The notes under the pieces: model-generated
What the model was told of the DNA's origin: nothing
The model's database searches: none
Seen by the model: the letters and a program-made list of their open reading frames with translations, nothing else
Made by a program: the position numbers and the translations under genes
Assembly: GCF_902148845.1 (NCBI RefSeq)
Contig: NC_043746.1
Location: 6,423,555-6,487,554, forward strand
Origin: Salarias fasciatus
Lineage: Eukaryota; Chordata; Actinopteri; Blenniiformes; Blenniidae
Reading direction: 5' to 3'
Length of the DNA stretch: 64,000 nt
Shown here: piece after piece, positions 12,820-25,100 of the stretch
How positions within the stretch are numbered: position 1 is the stretch's first letter
How the letters are laid out: each line of letters opens with the position of its first letter

Positions 12820-15800
12820 TTATGACACTTGGTCTCTCAGCCTGGACAGCCGCTGAGAAAGCTCGTCCTGAGGACACAGAAGCAGAGACGTCAGCGGAGG
12901 CAGCACGCAGCTCACATAGTGGCTGAAAAAAAAAACAAAAAACACAACATGAAACACCAAATTACTCAGACTGGAACACAATGTGAGGAGTAAAAGCGGA
13001 AAGCTGTGGGAGATCTCTTGCTTTTATATTAGGATTATTAAATATTGGATGTGAGAACGGTGGAAAATCCTTCCAGGATGAGTCACTTTCTCAAGTTTGA
13101 TGTACTTGTCATGCTTTGCAGCTACTTTTCAGCTGTACCGAGGATGAGCCAGTCAAACGTCACATTAAATTCTATTAGAGTAGTGGAAATGTGGTAAGCA
13201 CTCCGGCCTCACGGTGAGAAGATCTCCAGTTTCAGTGTGAGCCTCTGACGCCTCTCTGAACAGGTCTTTCTACATGCATGGGTTCATTCCAGTCTCTTCC
13301 CTAAATCTAAAGTTCATTTGTGATTTTAAAATTACCCATACGCATGAGTGTGTAAAGGATTGTCTGTCTCCCTGTGTGAAATGCACATTTAACATCTCTA
13401 GAATGCAAAATGTAGAAAAAGGCAAAGGGTGCAGAAGCCAGGGTTGTAGTGAAGGATCAATTCAACAAAGAATTATAAATGGCTGCAGATCACACATACA
13501 GTAAACAGAGCTTAGTTAGTCTGAGTGAACAACAGCCAGCGGAAACAATCCACAGCAGTTCTGAGCCAGTTAAAGGAACCACAGCCGAGTCCCAGGAGTG
13601 AACGTCTCACCTGCTCCGTCGACGCCACAGATGAAGCCAGAGAGGAAGTCTGGCCCGGAGGAAGCTCCAGGTTCAGATCCAACCTGAAAATAATGAGGAG
13701 GATAACACGGGAACAGTTTCATCACAGCTTCTGCAGGAGTTGAAAAGGATGGTGGTGACAATGCAGAATCCTGGCACCGCATAAGAACTCCCTGATCTTC
13801 AGGCTCCTTTTAGTTTACAGCCAATTAAAAATATGGTATTTTAAAAATATCACAATCACGATTATTCATGAGTGCGTTGTGTGCTGCCCTGAGTGTTTAG
13901 AGCTCTTACCCTGCTTCGTCAGCCATCTCATGGAGCAGACTGTCCACTTCACTCTGTGTACACAGACAACGGGAACATTTCAGTGATAAAAATGACCTGA
14001 AGAGTTATTACACAAGCCGCAGAATGAAGCGCAGCTCCACAGGCAGACCTGGGGAGTTGTCAGAGTGGTGGTGTTGCTCATCGTGTCCTCCATCTGAGCC
14101 GTCTGCACGTCAAGCGTCTCAAACTGGTTTTCAAACTTGTCCATCAGCGCGGAGATCTGTGCAGGAAGATCACTGCAGTGAGATATCTACACACATTTTA
14201 TTAATGGTGTGATCCTCTTACCTTCTCCAGGTTCATGCTTTTCAGTGTGGCGTCCATGGACTTCACCACTCCCGACATAGATTTAGACACCTGCACAAAG
14301 ACAACATGAAAGACAGCTTTTCTTACTTTTTCTTGCTATAATAATCCCTTAAAGCAGAAAGCAGTGAAATGGCTGGTCTAAGGCTCCTGTGTAGTACCCT
14401 CATATTTCCACTAGGTGTCACTTTAACATTTTTTTGCTTCAGCAGATGCTTCCATCCCAAGCAGTTCTGGGAAGAAGCTGTTTAAGGATTAATCTTGTCA
14501 AAACCGGCCTGCCATTAGTTAAACAAATGGGTTTATTATTAATACCAGCGTGTTAATGTTTTATGAGACTGCCAGCAACATACAGAGAGGTGCTAGGCAA
14601 CACAACCTCCCTGTCCCCCTCAGTTTCTGCACGCTATTAAGGACTACTCCATGAAATGGTGCTTTTCCTGTAGCGAATGAGGATTAAAGCACTTTAAAAG
14701 AAGATGTCACCCTCAAAAGAGCGAGCAGCTAATGGCATAAAGTCTGAAGCACATCTAATGACATTACATAATTGGCGTCTTTTTGTTTGCATGTCTGCTC
14801 GCCTTTTCAGACGACTCTAAGTGGCTCTTCTTTGCAGCTCTTTACCGTCTGAAGTAAGATGCACTTTCCCGCACATGCACGCCAAAAGCTACATGCACTC
14901 CAAATTATATGTTAAGTATATCCACGTGTAAAATAAGACAGGATATTTATCATGGCAGGTGCTACATTTAAACTTTAGTTGGCACCAAAACAGATTTAAT
15001 TTAGTTTTTGTGCAAAAGTTACTCAAAACACAACTCGTGCTGCCACTGAGAGGGCAAAAACTTTCTCTGGAAATGGATTTTTTCTTTACCATTTGTACAT
15101 TACTGCAGGTTTCACTCCTTTACCCTAAGAATTCTCATGTAATAATTGGTATTATTCTCATAAAGCCAGAGTTAGCTCTTATTTGTGTCATTCACAACAA
15201 ATCTGACTTGTCTGAGGCACTTAAGTCAATTTAAGAGCAGCTGGAGTCAATGCAGTGCTGTCGCTAAATGAATCAGCAGGCTACATTTTTACCATTAGAA
15301 AGAAATCACACAGAAAATGTATTTATAGATACAGCCTTAATGCCCTTTTACATGTTCTGTACCTGGCAGAACAAAGAAGGTGATGAACAACCTGTACCTC
15401 AATCTGTTCAGGAAAAAAATCCTTTATCTTGGGTTACTAACTACAGATTTTGTCACATGACTGGATCATTATCTGGTCACAGTTTGATAGCGGTATAACA
15501 TATCTAAATCGTAATAACAACAGTTTGTCTATGCCAGTGTTAAAAAGTGTGAAATAAAATCGACTCTATTCTTTCCCTTGAAAAATAGACGGCAGAGAAT
15601 TTGTGTGTTTAAACTCGGATCCACTCTCCCTGCATGTGAGCCTGTCATAGCAGCCAAAGTTCAGGGCTGAGAATCCCATCATCTACCTCCTGCTCCTCAT
15701 CATTAAGGCAGACCTGGAAGCTCTGTGATGATCCTGTTTTCTGATTTCTCCAGTAAAGAATATTCACATGGTGGAGACAAAGGCCTGCATGTCAGACTTA

Positions 15801-17014
15801 ATGGTTTGGAGTACAGGGGTCCCACTGGGAACAGCCCCGGCTTCTTCTCTCTTCACAGAGGAAACAGACATGCTAATGATCATGAACATGATCAGGTTGC
15901 TCCATGGACAACCTGGTGGCTCTAGGTGAGGAGGGAATAATGTCCAAGCTGTGTGCTAAACAGTGATTCTCATCATGATGAAACTGAGGAGCTCCTTCAG
16001 TAATGTTCTCTTTGCTCCAAATTATGCTAAGATAGCAAAAATAAAGAGTATCTTATCTTATTTCACCTGCTGAGCGAGACAGTGAAAACATGTCGTCCCT
16101 GACCTGGTTCATAGTGACGGCAGTCTGCACCCTGGACGCCACGGCATCCACACGGGCGCTCATCCTCAGGAAGTTAACAGACTGGTGCTTCTGACGGATG
16201 GCGTTCTCTGCGTGGATCCTGGCTGCCTCCATGTTACCCTTCTGGATAGCCTGAGAATCACAGGAACAGCAATGAACTGTGATTATGGCTTCAATCTTCA
16301 AAACAGGGTTTTTTTTTTTGTAAGTGTGAGGTGGACATTCCCAAGAGGCTCTAACAAAACAAGAAATCTACAGGTCAGGGGGGATTACCTTCTAATTCTT
16401 CTATGCTTAATATTTCAGCTGCTCCCTCTACAAGGGGTAGCTACAGTTTTTACACCACGTGAGAGGGAATCATGTGGTAAATAAATATGTTGCTGGTCAT
16501 TCAAACAGAAATCCATCATCCAGAAGCAATGAAAAGCCTGCGGACTACAGGAGCCTTGTGGGAATGTAGTTCAATTTCCACTGGAGGAGGGGCTTCTACG
16601 TCTGAACTAATAAAGTGTTGATTTAATTTAAGAAGCCAACCTGCTTGACTTTGCCTTTCTCTGCTTTCTCCTCTTTGTCACATTTCTTGGAGTTGCGCTG
16701 AAGCTCCTTGGCTGCAAACTTCAGGTTGAACAGATGCTCTGTCGAGCTGGTCAAGGAATTTAAATTTTAATTCACCCAACAAGCATATATTAAGGGACCC
16801 TTTAGACATATAGCTAATTGGAGCGATGTGGGTGCAGTCCAGGTGGTTTAACAAACAGAAACCACTGAGACATAAAGTATTTATCTCTGAATAAACGTGC
16901 AGGAGTCATTTGCATCATGGACGTTAGCTAGATTTTATCCAATATCCGGGCAGCTGCTGCAAAGCCAATGTATCTGTGGAGCACACAGGAAAGGATACTC
17001 TCCATTTTCGACAT
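12820..17014 (-). CDS. chmp1b: Charged multivesicular body protein 1B (ESCRT-III), eight exons, complete
   Basis: ESCRT-III-associated subunit that polymerises on endosomal, midbody and nuclear membranes and recruits spastin and VPS4. Coding exons, 5' to 3' on the minus strand: 16999-17014, 16641-16738, 16104-16250, 14222-14290, 14049-14156, 13910-13953, 13611-13683, 12820-12867. All have GT-AG borders, phases match and they sum to 200 residues plus stop, against about 199 in CHMP1B. The protein starts MSKMEKHLFNLKFAAKEL, contains AIQKGNMEAARIHAENAIRQ and RMSARVDAVASRVQTAVTM (1B type, not 1A), and ends DELSQRLSRLRDQVS. That last stretch is a MIT-interacting motif at about residues 186-200 that binds MIT domains. 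Human CHMP1B is intronless, so this spliced copy is notable. Start chosen by homology; the next in-frame ATG is three codons on. Confidence 0.95.
13175..13350 (+). repeat. Degenerate SINE copy in the last chmp1b intron
   Basis: Reads TGGTAAGCACTCCGGCCTCA, then ATGCATGGGTTCATTCC, resembling the TGGTTAGCACTGTTGCCTCACAG and GTGGGTTCTCTCC boxes of the common fish tRNA-derived repeat. Strongly diverged. Confidence 0.4.
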
Positions 17015-17200
17015 GACGAAGCCTTTTTTTTTTAGCAAAAATATTCAGTAAGATAATAAAGAGACAGAAAACGGCGTTCCACAAACCGCTTTCTCTCCAA
17101 GAAATGTTTGTTTTGGTGGCTGAAGGCGCTGCTTTCCGCCGCTGCGAGATGTTTACATCGGATGCACTTCCGCGTTTGTCTGGCTTAGGCGAAAATAAAA
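17015..17200 (-). promoter_or_regulatory. chmp1b 5' leader and promoter
   Basis: Sequence just upstream of the chmp1b ATG, GC-richer than its surroundings. An ETS-type site GCGGAAGT lies on the minus strand at 17166-17173, a common feature of housekeeping promoters. No TATA box in the expected position. Transcription start is inferred, not seen. Confidence 0.45.
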
Positions 17201-17344
17201 GGCATCTGTCTCTTTTTCAATTCATGTGCTCGTTATAACAATACATATGTATGTGTGTGTTATCTTATAATGATTTATTAGACATCAGCAGATAAATTAG
17301 TCTTTATTCTATTTGTTTTCTTCATCTATGTTCGATAGCAGTCT

Positions 17345-17640
17345 GATTAACCATTCCGTGTGAACCATCTTGGTTTTCACTGGCTCTTTGATTACAATCT
17401 CAGGCCACCTTTCACCGCCGTCATCACGCACGGTCACGATTTATCCCGGCGTGCCCGCGCCTTCTACGTCACCACCGTTGAAGAAGTGGACAGGCGCGCG
17501 TGTCCACATCAGACAACTTCCATCCGGGCTATAAATAGTTTGTACCCGGCGTTTGGTGGGCTGTGGTGCGCCTCCAGTGACGTCATGTGTGTGTTGTTGT
17601 TTTTCTCTGTGTGCATTGTGTGCGTGAGGGAGTAAATTGA
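17345..17640 (+). promoter_or_regulatory. CpG-rich block with TATA box and CRE
   Basis: TATAAATAG at 17530-17538 on the plus strand, with a full palindromic CRE (TGACGTCA) at 17578-17585 and a half CRE (ACGTCA) near 17466. Surrounding sequence is CpG-rich. It may be an upstream plus-strand promoter, plausibly for tent5d, or a distal element for chmp1b. No downstream exon was confirmed. Confidence 0.4.
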
Positions 17641-19500
17641 CCTTTTCCACAAAGCCACTCTGGGTTTGCTTTTAACGCGTTCATTCATGTGCCCCCCCCC
17701 ACCCCCCCACCCCGTGCACTTTTGTTTGTTGTGTTGTTGTGATGCTTTAACCAGTTGTGTAACATCTGTATGCAGCTCAGTGAAGAGGGGGTGCAGGTCC
17801 AGACAGGGACACTCAGTGTGGGGGCGTTTTGTTTGTTTGTTTGTTTGTTTGTTTGTTGCTGAGGGGGCTGGTGGCTGCAGGGAAGGTGGAACCGAAATTG
17901 CTGCATGAAAAAGAAGGGATAAAAGGATCATCGGCTGTCCAGAGAGAAGAAAGGTTCCAGTGTGTGCGTGCAGCGGCCATCCGTGGGTTGGTGGAAGGGG
18001 GGATTAACGGATGGGTCAGGGGGGGAGCAGCATGGATGACTCATACTGTATCTGCTGACACTTAACATGAACACAGCATTAGACATAATTATGAGAATAA
18101 AGTGCATGGAGAAAAATGTGCCCCTAAACACTCCTCATCGACTTCTATATAAGTAAGGTATAATGAGGCATATTATAGAAAATTACCTTATGACATATTA
18201 TGCATGTATAATATAATGATTGGCTTTTGTCCTTGCTTTTCAACTTTGAGAACATATAAGAAGCCCCATATTTTATATAGCAAACCCAATGTCACAGTTG
18301 GTACATTTGACATTACACATCCTGCCTCCTGATTGTTTGCTCCTATAAGTCCAGATGTAAACTTTCACCAACAGTCACCAGGTTTTAAGCCATTGTACTG
18401 TCCAAAGCAAAGAATAACAACAATAAACAACTGTTTGGATGAATTGTATTCACGATGGGAATGTCCCATCAACTAAAGACAAAAGAATCCATGAACGTGG
18501 CACCATTTAGCTGGATACATGTGCAGCCTTCATCTCAGAACAGATGCAGTTGAAACAGTTAGACAAAGGCGATGCATTTTTATGTTGTTCATTGCCTTTG
18601 CTCATTGTGACATTGTAGGAAAAGAAATGCATGGTAACCATAGTAATGTCCAGAACTTTTCTGTCAGAAAACCACAAGTTAAAGATATCCTTGTGTTTGT
18701 GTGAATGAGTTTGAGTCTTTTTTTTTTTTCCACGACCATGACTCTTCTGTGTGCTGCTTGCACTGTGCAGTTTGCTAATGAGTGAAAGGAAGACACCATA
18801 TCAAAATGTTCACAGTTCCATCATCTGGTGTCTGGTGAACAGTTGGCTCTGCATAAGGACTGACATGATGAAGTGTTGAAGCCTGTCCTGAACTGAATCA
18901 GCATAAGTCAAGGAAGCAGTGTGACACTTAGGAAAAGCTTTTCATTTTCATTTGATCAACAGTAAACTGTGTGTAGGTGGTTGGGGGTTGTAAGGTTTTG
19001 TTGTCCCATAGCTATATTCTTTCATGCTGGTTGTCAGGGTGAAGGCGACACTTTGCTTGCGTGGAGAAGGAGGAAGCTGCTAATTTGCATTTAAGGAAAG
19101 ATGTACAGTACTCAAATGAGTCAACCTGAAGAGAGTCGGTTATATGGGTGTGAGCTGATGCTGTAAAGGTTAATCCTTTGTTGTATTGTCAGAAGACATG
19201 GCACTAACCTTTTATGAGAACCTATTGCAATGACTTCTTACCAAAAAAAAAAGAAAAAAAGAAAAACCTCATATGTCACCTTTAAGTTTGCGTGACGCAG
19301 CTGAAGTTGAGCTCCCACTCAGACTCACCGGAGCAGGAGCACAGAGTGCAGTCAGGTGATGGTAACCCTCCTCGTATCTCATTATTCGCTCGTTTTAAAC
19401 TTTTTATCCCCCCTCTGTTAAACACTTGTTAACGCCCTATTTTCTCCGTCGTAAGCAGGGAGCGCTTGTACACACATGTAGTCGCACGCATGCACGAGCA
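17641..19500. other. Intergenic / possible tent5d upstream region
   Basis: No coding exon recognised. Contains a (GTTT)n run at 17826-17857 and C-rich tract at 17693-17711; the remainder is unique AT-rich sequence. Confidence 0.5.
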
Positions 19501-19539
19501 CACACACTCCCCAGTCATAAGTGAATGACGGCAGGTCGC

Positions 19540-19843
19540 CATGGAAACTGCGTTACGCTCCGGGCGGCCGGAGAAGAAAACAGGAGCGCGAGGACTCGTT
19601 CCATTCTTCATTTCAGCACCACGCGCCTCCCGGACAGCGCCCGAATGAACTCGCGCACAGGCTCGAGCATCGCACGCCTGACCGGGGAGGGAGCCGCCGC
19701 AGCAGCACCGACACTGACCGGGGAGGAGACACAGAACCCCGCGTACAGCCAACCGTCCGGACCCGAGGCTCAGTGGACACCCGAGGTTTGATTCCGCAGA
19801 GGAGACCGGAGCCCAGACGCTCCCCCGCGCGCCACAGCAACAG
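19540..19843 (+). other. Probable tent5d 5' untranslated exon (CpG-rich)
   Basis: A CpG-dense block ends in CAACAG|GTAGGAG, a good splice donor at 19843/19844. The next plus-strand acceptor that opens a real gene is at 22096, ten bases before the tent5d ATG. Open frames here are not protein-like. The 5' boundary is unknown; the start given is only where CpG density rises. Confidence 0.45.
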
Positions 19844-21951
19844 GTAGGAGAGCCCCCGGTGTGAAGTTCCTGCTTTCATGCTTTTGACTGTGGTGAGTTT
19901 CCTTCACCTGGATTCTCAGGTGTATTTGACCAGACTGAACTCTGAAGGTGTTTTTCTGTGAGTATGAATTAATATAAAAATGATAAATAATAAAATCTAA
20001 CAGTTAACTGATGCTCCATTGTTTTTAATCTGATTTCACTTGTCCTAAATATAGATTTAAAAAACTTAAGAAGTCGCTTTTGAAATGGTTCAATCAAATT
20101 CATTCAAACACAAAAAAATCCTCAGTAGAGTTATTTATTACCACACTGGTGTGCCCTCTATTAAAGTGTTCATATATGCATAGTTGTTGAATATAACAAT
20201 ATAGGGAATAATAGAATAAATATTCTCACAAGGAAAATGAATAATTGAAAAACTGAGTCAGTAACACAAAGAGCTGCTCAGGCAGAATTGTTTGTTCTCC
20301 TCTGTGCCACTTTGAAGATTGCAGAGCAGAGGCAGCAAGTTTACAGAGTGTTATTGTTATTGTTTGCTTCGGATGTAGACCGGTGAAAGTGAGAGCCGCA
20401 GATCTGCTGGGTTTTTAGTGGCCATAGATTATGTGCGAGCTGAGCCGATACGCCTGGATGAGTCACTCAGGCTGCAAGTTTGCAGAAGAGTGCGAAAGGG
20501 GAGGGGTGGAATACAGGGGCCAGCTGGAAAACAATCCCGCAGTCTCTCTCTGTCTCTCTCTCTCCCTCGTCGACACATTGTTTTGTTGTGCATCTGGTCA
20601 GTGTCAACATCTGGGACTGTGTTTGTCACATCTGGATGAGTGATTCCTTTCTGCATCTTGGAGTTTACCTTACTAAAGTGTAGCACAGGCAAATCTGCAG
20701 CAGGCTGTGCTCTCAGACTCAACTCTGGTAAGCATGCTCATGCTTTCGGAGTGCATGCTCAAAGTGGGGGGTCTGGTCGGGTTAGGTATGCTGTGGAGTA
20801 AAGTGCTTCTTCACTGTTGGTTGAAATGCATGCAGCATGGATTAGAGCAGTTCTAAACACTCCCTCCTAAGAGCTTGTTTGTGGTTGTTTCTGACTTCAG
20901 CCCATCTGATGTGGGGCTGAATGACACCAGAAAACACCCCATTACTGCTCATTAGTATCCCAGCGTTTTGCCTGCTAGTATTGGCAAATCATAGCAATCA
21001 GCAGCATTCAGCCGTAGCACCGAGTGACAGCTATTGATTAAAGCAAACAATAGATCATAATGGGTTGCTATGAACCACAGTTGCACACTCAAATACGAGC
21101 ACTCACTCCCGAAAAACACTTTGTCAGACGCCCACAGTCACACACTCAATCACATTACAGAGACTTCCCTGACTTACTTGGTTAGACAAATGTTATGTGG
21201 CTTATTGAAGAGTAATTCCAGTTTGTACAGACTGATTGAGGGAGCGTGAATGCAGTCACAACCAGGAGCGTTACACATGCGAAAAGCCAAACAGATATAA
21301 ATAATTGGCCGATATTAAAATCCACTTTGTTCCTGTTTGCGCTGCAATTTGAGGAGGTGTTACATAAAAGTTTGAAAGTGTGAAAGGGTTGTTGTTTGTA
21401 AGTGTACACACATCATGTGCCACACACGCAGACACAAAAACAGATGTGTGTCTTTAATTAGTGACGTTGGTGTGATTAATGCAGTCTGCTGGTGATGACT
21501 CATTCAGCTTAACCCTTGCACCTCTGGTGAAAACAATCAATAAACAAAGGTTTTGTCACTGTTTACATGCATTAATATTATCATTACTAGCAATGATAAA
21601 TTAATATTATTATTGTGATTATTGTTATTGTAAAATTAAGATTTTTTTGTCCTCTGAAATGCCTTTAAAAAACCGAGCCAGCGTCTGGGGCTCTGTGCAG
21701 TGTGATTGTGGTGTAGGTCATGAATAGTTTATACTATATTATGTTTCAAACTTAACTTCTAACTCCAATTAAACACTTCCTAATAATTTGAGCACAGGGA
21801 GAATATTTATGCAGAGCACATTGATGTGGTGTGGTCCATGTGTCAGCTTGTCAACACAGCAGTTACATTAGCATTGTGGAAAAGCTGTCAGCCAAGCTGT
21901 GACTTGCAGACTGGCAGGGAGTGTGCATAGGAGTGTGACTGTATGCTGCGA

Positions 21952-22010
<59 letters not shown>

Positions 22011-22096
22011 GGGATAGATAGAGAGTTAAACACATAGCTGGTTTTGTAGGGCAGCAATAATAAACTCTGAGTGTCGTTCTCCTTCCCTCCCTGCAG
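19844..22096 (+). other. Putative tent5d intron 1
   Basis: Lies between the donor at 19844 and the acceptor CCTCCCTGCAG ending at 22096. No coding content recognised. It carries a (GT)n microsatellite at 21956-22008, close to the acceptor. Confidence 0.5.
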
Positions 22097-22105
22097 GGCA
22101 ACAGT

Positions 22106-25100
22106 ATGTCTGAGAGAAAATCCAGTCAACGGTTTCACAGCCTGAACACAGAGCAGGTGGAGGTCCTCCATCAGGTGCTTTCCGAGGTGGTTCCCATCCA
22201 CGGCCGTGGGAACTTTCCCACGCTGGAGCTGCGTCCCCGTGACATTATCATCGCTGTGCGGGCGAGACTGCAGAGGCAAGGGATCACGGTTCGAGATGTG
22301 CGTCTGAACGGCTCCACAGCCAGTCACGTTCTCGTCCGAGACAACGGGACGAGCTACAAGGACCTGGACATCATCTTTGGAGTGGAGTTACCCAGTCAGG
22401 AGGAATTCCAGGTATGCAGTTTTTAATTGGAAAGACTAATTTTATTGATAGTAGCACGATTGCAATCCTAACCATATTACAGTCGTCACTTCAGTAGCAC
22501 GGGAAAAAATGACTTTCTGATTCTACTCATTATGTGCAGCAGTCATGATGCTGGCCTATTGTCCTCCCAGGTGATCAAAGAGTCGGTGCTCAGCTGCCTG
22601 CTGGACTGTCTGCCTGCTGGCGTCAATAGGGAGCGGATCAGCAGCGCCACAATGAAGGAGGCCTACGTCCAGAAAATGGTCAAAGTCTTCAATGAGCATG
22701 ACCGCTGGAGCCTCATCTCCCTCTCAAACAACAGCGGAAAAAACCTGGAGCTCAAATTTGTGAGTGTGCTGAGGCGACAGTTTGAGTTCAGTGTGGACTC
22801 CTTCCAGATCATTCTGGATCGTCTCTTAGAGTCCTACATGCAGCAGGACACACGGCACAAAATGAACACTGCTGAGCAGAAGGAGGAGACCTCAAAGAGT
22901 CAGAACGCTGCAAAAGAAACAGAGAAGTCCAGTCCAGCTGGAGACATAGCCAGTGACCACGGGGCTCACTCCAGCCGGACACAACAAAGAGATGAGGTCC
23001 ATGAAAAAGAGTCTCAGACAGAATTCTCACAACAAAGTGAGCACTCACATCAGACAAAACACTCCACGCTGGAGAAAAACAACAAAGAAGAACCACCTGC
23101 AGAGATGAAGGAAGTGTCAGAGCACAGCGAAAACTCAAACGAGACAGACCAGATATGTCTAAACCTTATCTCAAAGATGAAATCTGAACCACTAGCTCAG
23201 ACTGAACTGAGGCATGAGCCAGAGCTCTTGGACGAAAATAAGTGTTCAGCAAAACAGTCAGAGCAAATGAAGCCCAGTGATAGCCAACAACCAGCACATT
23301 CGAAACACAAGCAAATCTCTATTGAGAAAGAACTGGCTGACCATACAACCCCCCCCAATGAACAGAAAGATCTCACAGAGCAGATGGGACAAGTCACCGA
23401 GCCAGAAACCTCAAACAAATCCCAGGGAGAGTGCCTAAACCTGGCAGAAGATTCATGCAGTACAGAACAATCCGATGAAACAAACCCATCTCTGTGTTTA
23501 GGAGAGGAACAGAGAAGCAACGAGGAAGATGAAATTCAACATGTGTCAGCTCCAGAAACGAGCTCTTCTGCACCAGCAGCGGCAGAGTCGCAGTCAGGTG
23601 AAGCTGAATCGGAGACTCGTGAGGAAATTAAAGAATCAATTACATCTGACACAGACACAAATGAAAACACACAAGAGGTTTCAGAACTGGAAACAAAACA
23701 TGCGGATGATACCCCAGGCATCGATTGTTCTTGCTCCACCTCTTCCTCACTTGCTCTTAGCAACACACAGAACACACCGGAGATTCACAGCACACAGCAT
23801 ACAGATAACTCAGAAAATATACCAAACACATTTGACGCTGTCAGCCCTCCAAATACTCAGGATATTTTACCCGCACCACCCAGCCTTGTTTCTGACAAAA
23901 AGACCTCGTCTTCGCCCTCTTGCAAGGCCTCAGACAGACTGTCCCATATGGTGGTGCTCAAACACTCCTCTCCCAAGCCCCCGCGGAGGATGTGCAAGAA
24001 GGTTGTGAAGAGCAGAAGTGGAAACCCCAGTCCAGTCTCTGAAAGTGAGCTCAACCCCTGTCTGGATGCAAATCCTTCTGCCAGCCCTGAGTCTGAGTTA
24101 GCCTTTGATCCAAAGGCAGTGGCTGCCAGTTCACATCCTGTAACTACACCGACAAACAGTCTCTCAATTAAAACACATTCTGGGCTTGAACGCAGTCCTT
24201 CGGATACCCTTCCCTTAAACCTTGACTTTACCTCAACTCCCGATCCAGCTCCAGATATAACCTCCACCCCCGTTGATGAAATATCTACTTTACCTCAAGA
24301 GCCAGCATCTTCTCAGCTAACCACAGAAGGGCCGTGTGAAATGAGTGTCCAGAGCCTGAACGATGTACCCAACACAGATGTGTTTGTTGATGAGGAAAGT
24401 CAATCCTCCCCAAGAGAACCTGCCTCTGGACCCAAACCATCCGAGCCTCTTGACTCAGGGGACCCACTGGTTTCACACGTTGACTCACCCAGCTCAGACA
24501 CTCCTGAACCTGCACATACCTCAGTAGCTGAGCTCAGCAATGAAACTGAAAACACAACAGACCAACAGACCAAAAAAACAAACAGCACTCCACAAGAGAC
24601 CGAACTTGGCTCACCCTGCTCTTCCCAGTGTGTCACGCCTCCTGTGTCCTGTCTGACGCCTCCTATACTCAGTCTCTCCCCTCCATGCTTTACTCCTTCA
24701 CCCCAAAGCCTCAGCCCACCCCCATGTTTAACCCCTCCATCTCACTGTCTTTCATCGCCACTGTTGAACACCATCAGCCCGACAACCAGTTTCAGCTCTC
24801 CACCCCTGAGTTTCAGCCCTACCTCGTCCTGCCTCAGTTCACCTCCTTACCTCACCCCTCCGATGCTCAGCCTGAGCCCGCCTCCTCTCTGTCTTACCCC
24901 ACCTTCCCCCTGCCTCAGTCCGCCCCTCCTCTGCCTCACTCCCCCAGTGGAGTCAGAGGACCTTGTACCTCAGGTATCTTCAGACATGGAGCCTTTGATA
25001 TTGAACACAGACAGCGATGTACAGATTAAAGAGTCCTCTGCGCAGACAGCAGTTTCTCTCTTACAGTTAGAGGATGAAAAGGAACATGATTATATCTCAT

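Noticed and set aside
19521-19879. Several overlapping frames of 70-108 codons on both strands
   Set aside because: CpG-rich sequence with few stops by composition. The segment ends in a donor and fits a tent5d 5' untranslated exon instead.
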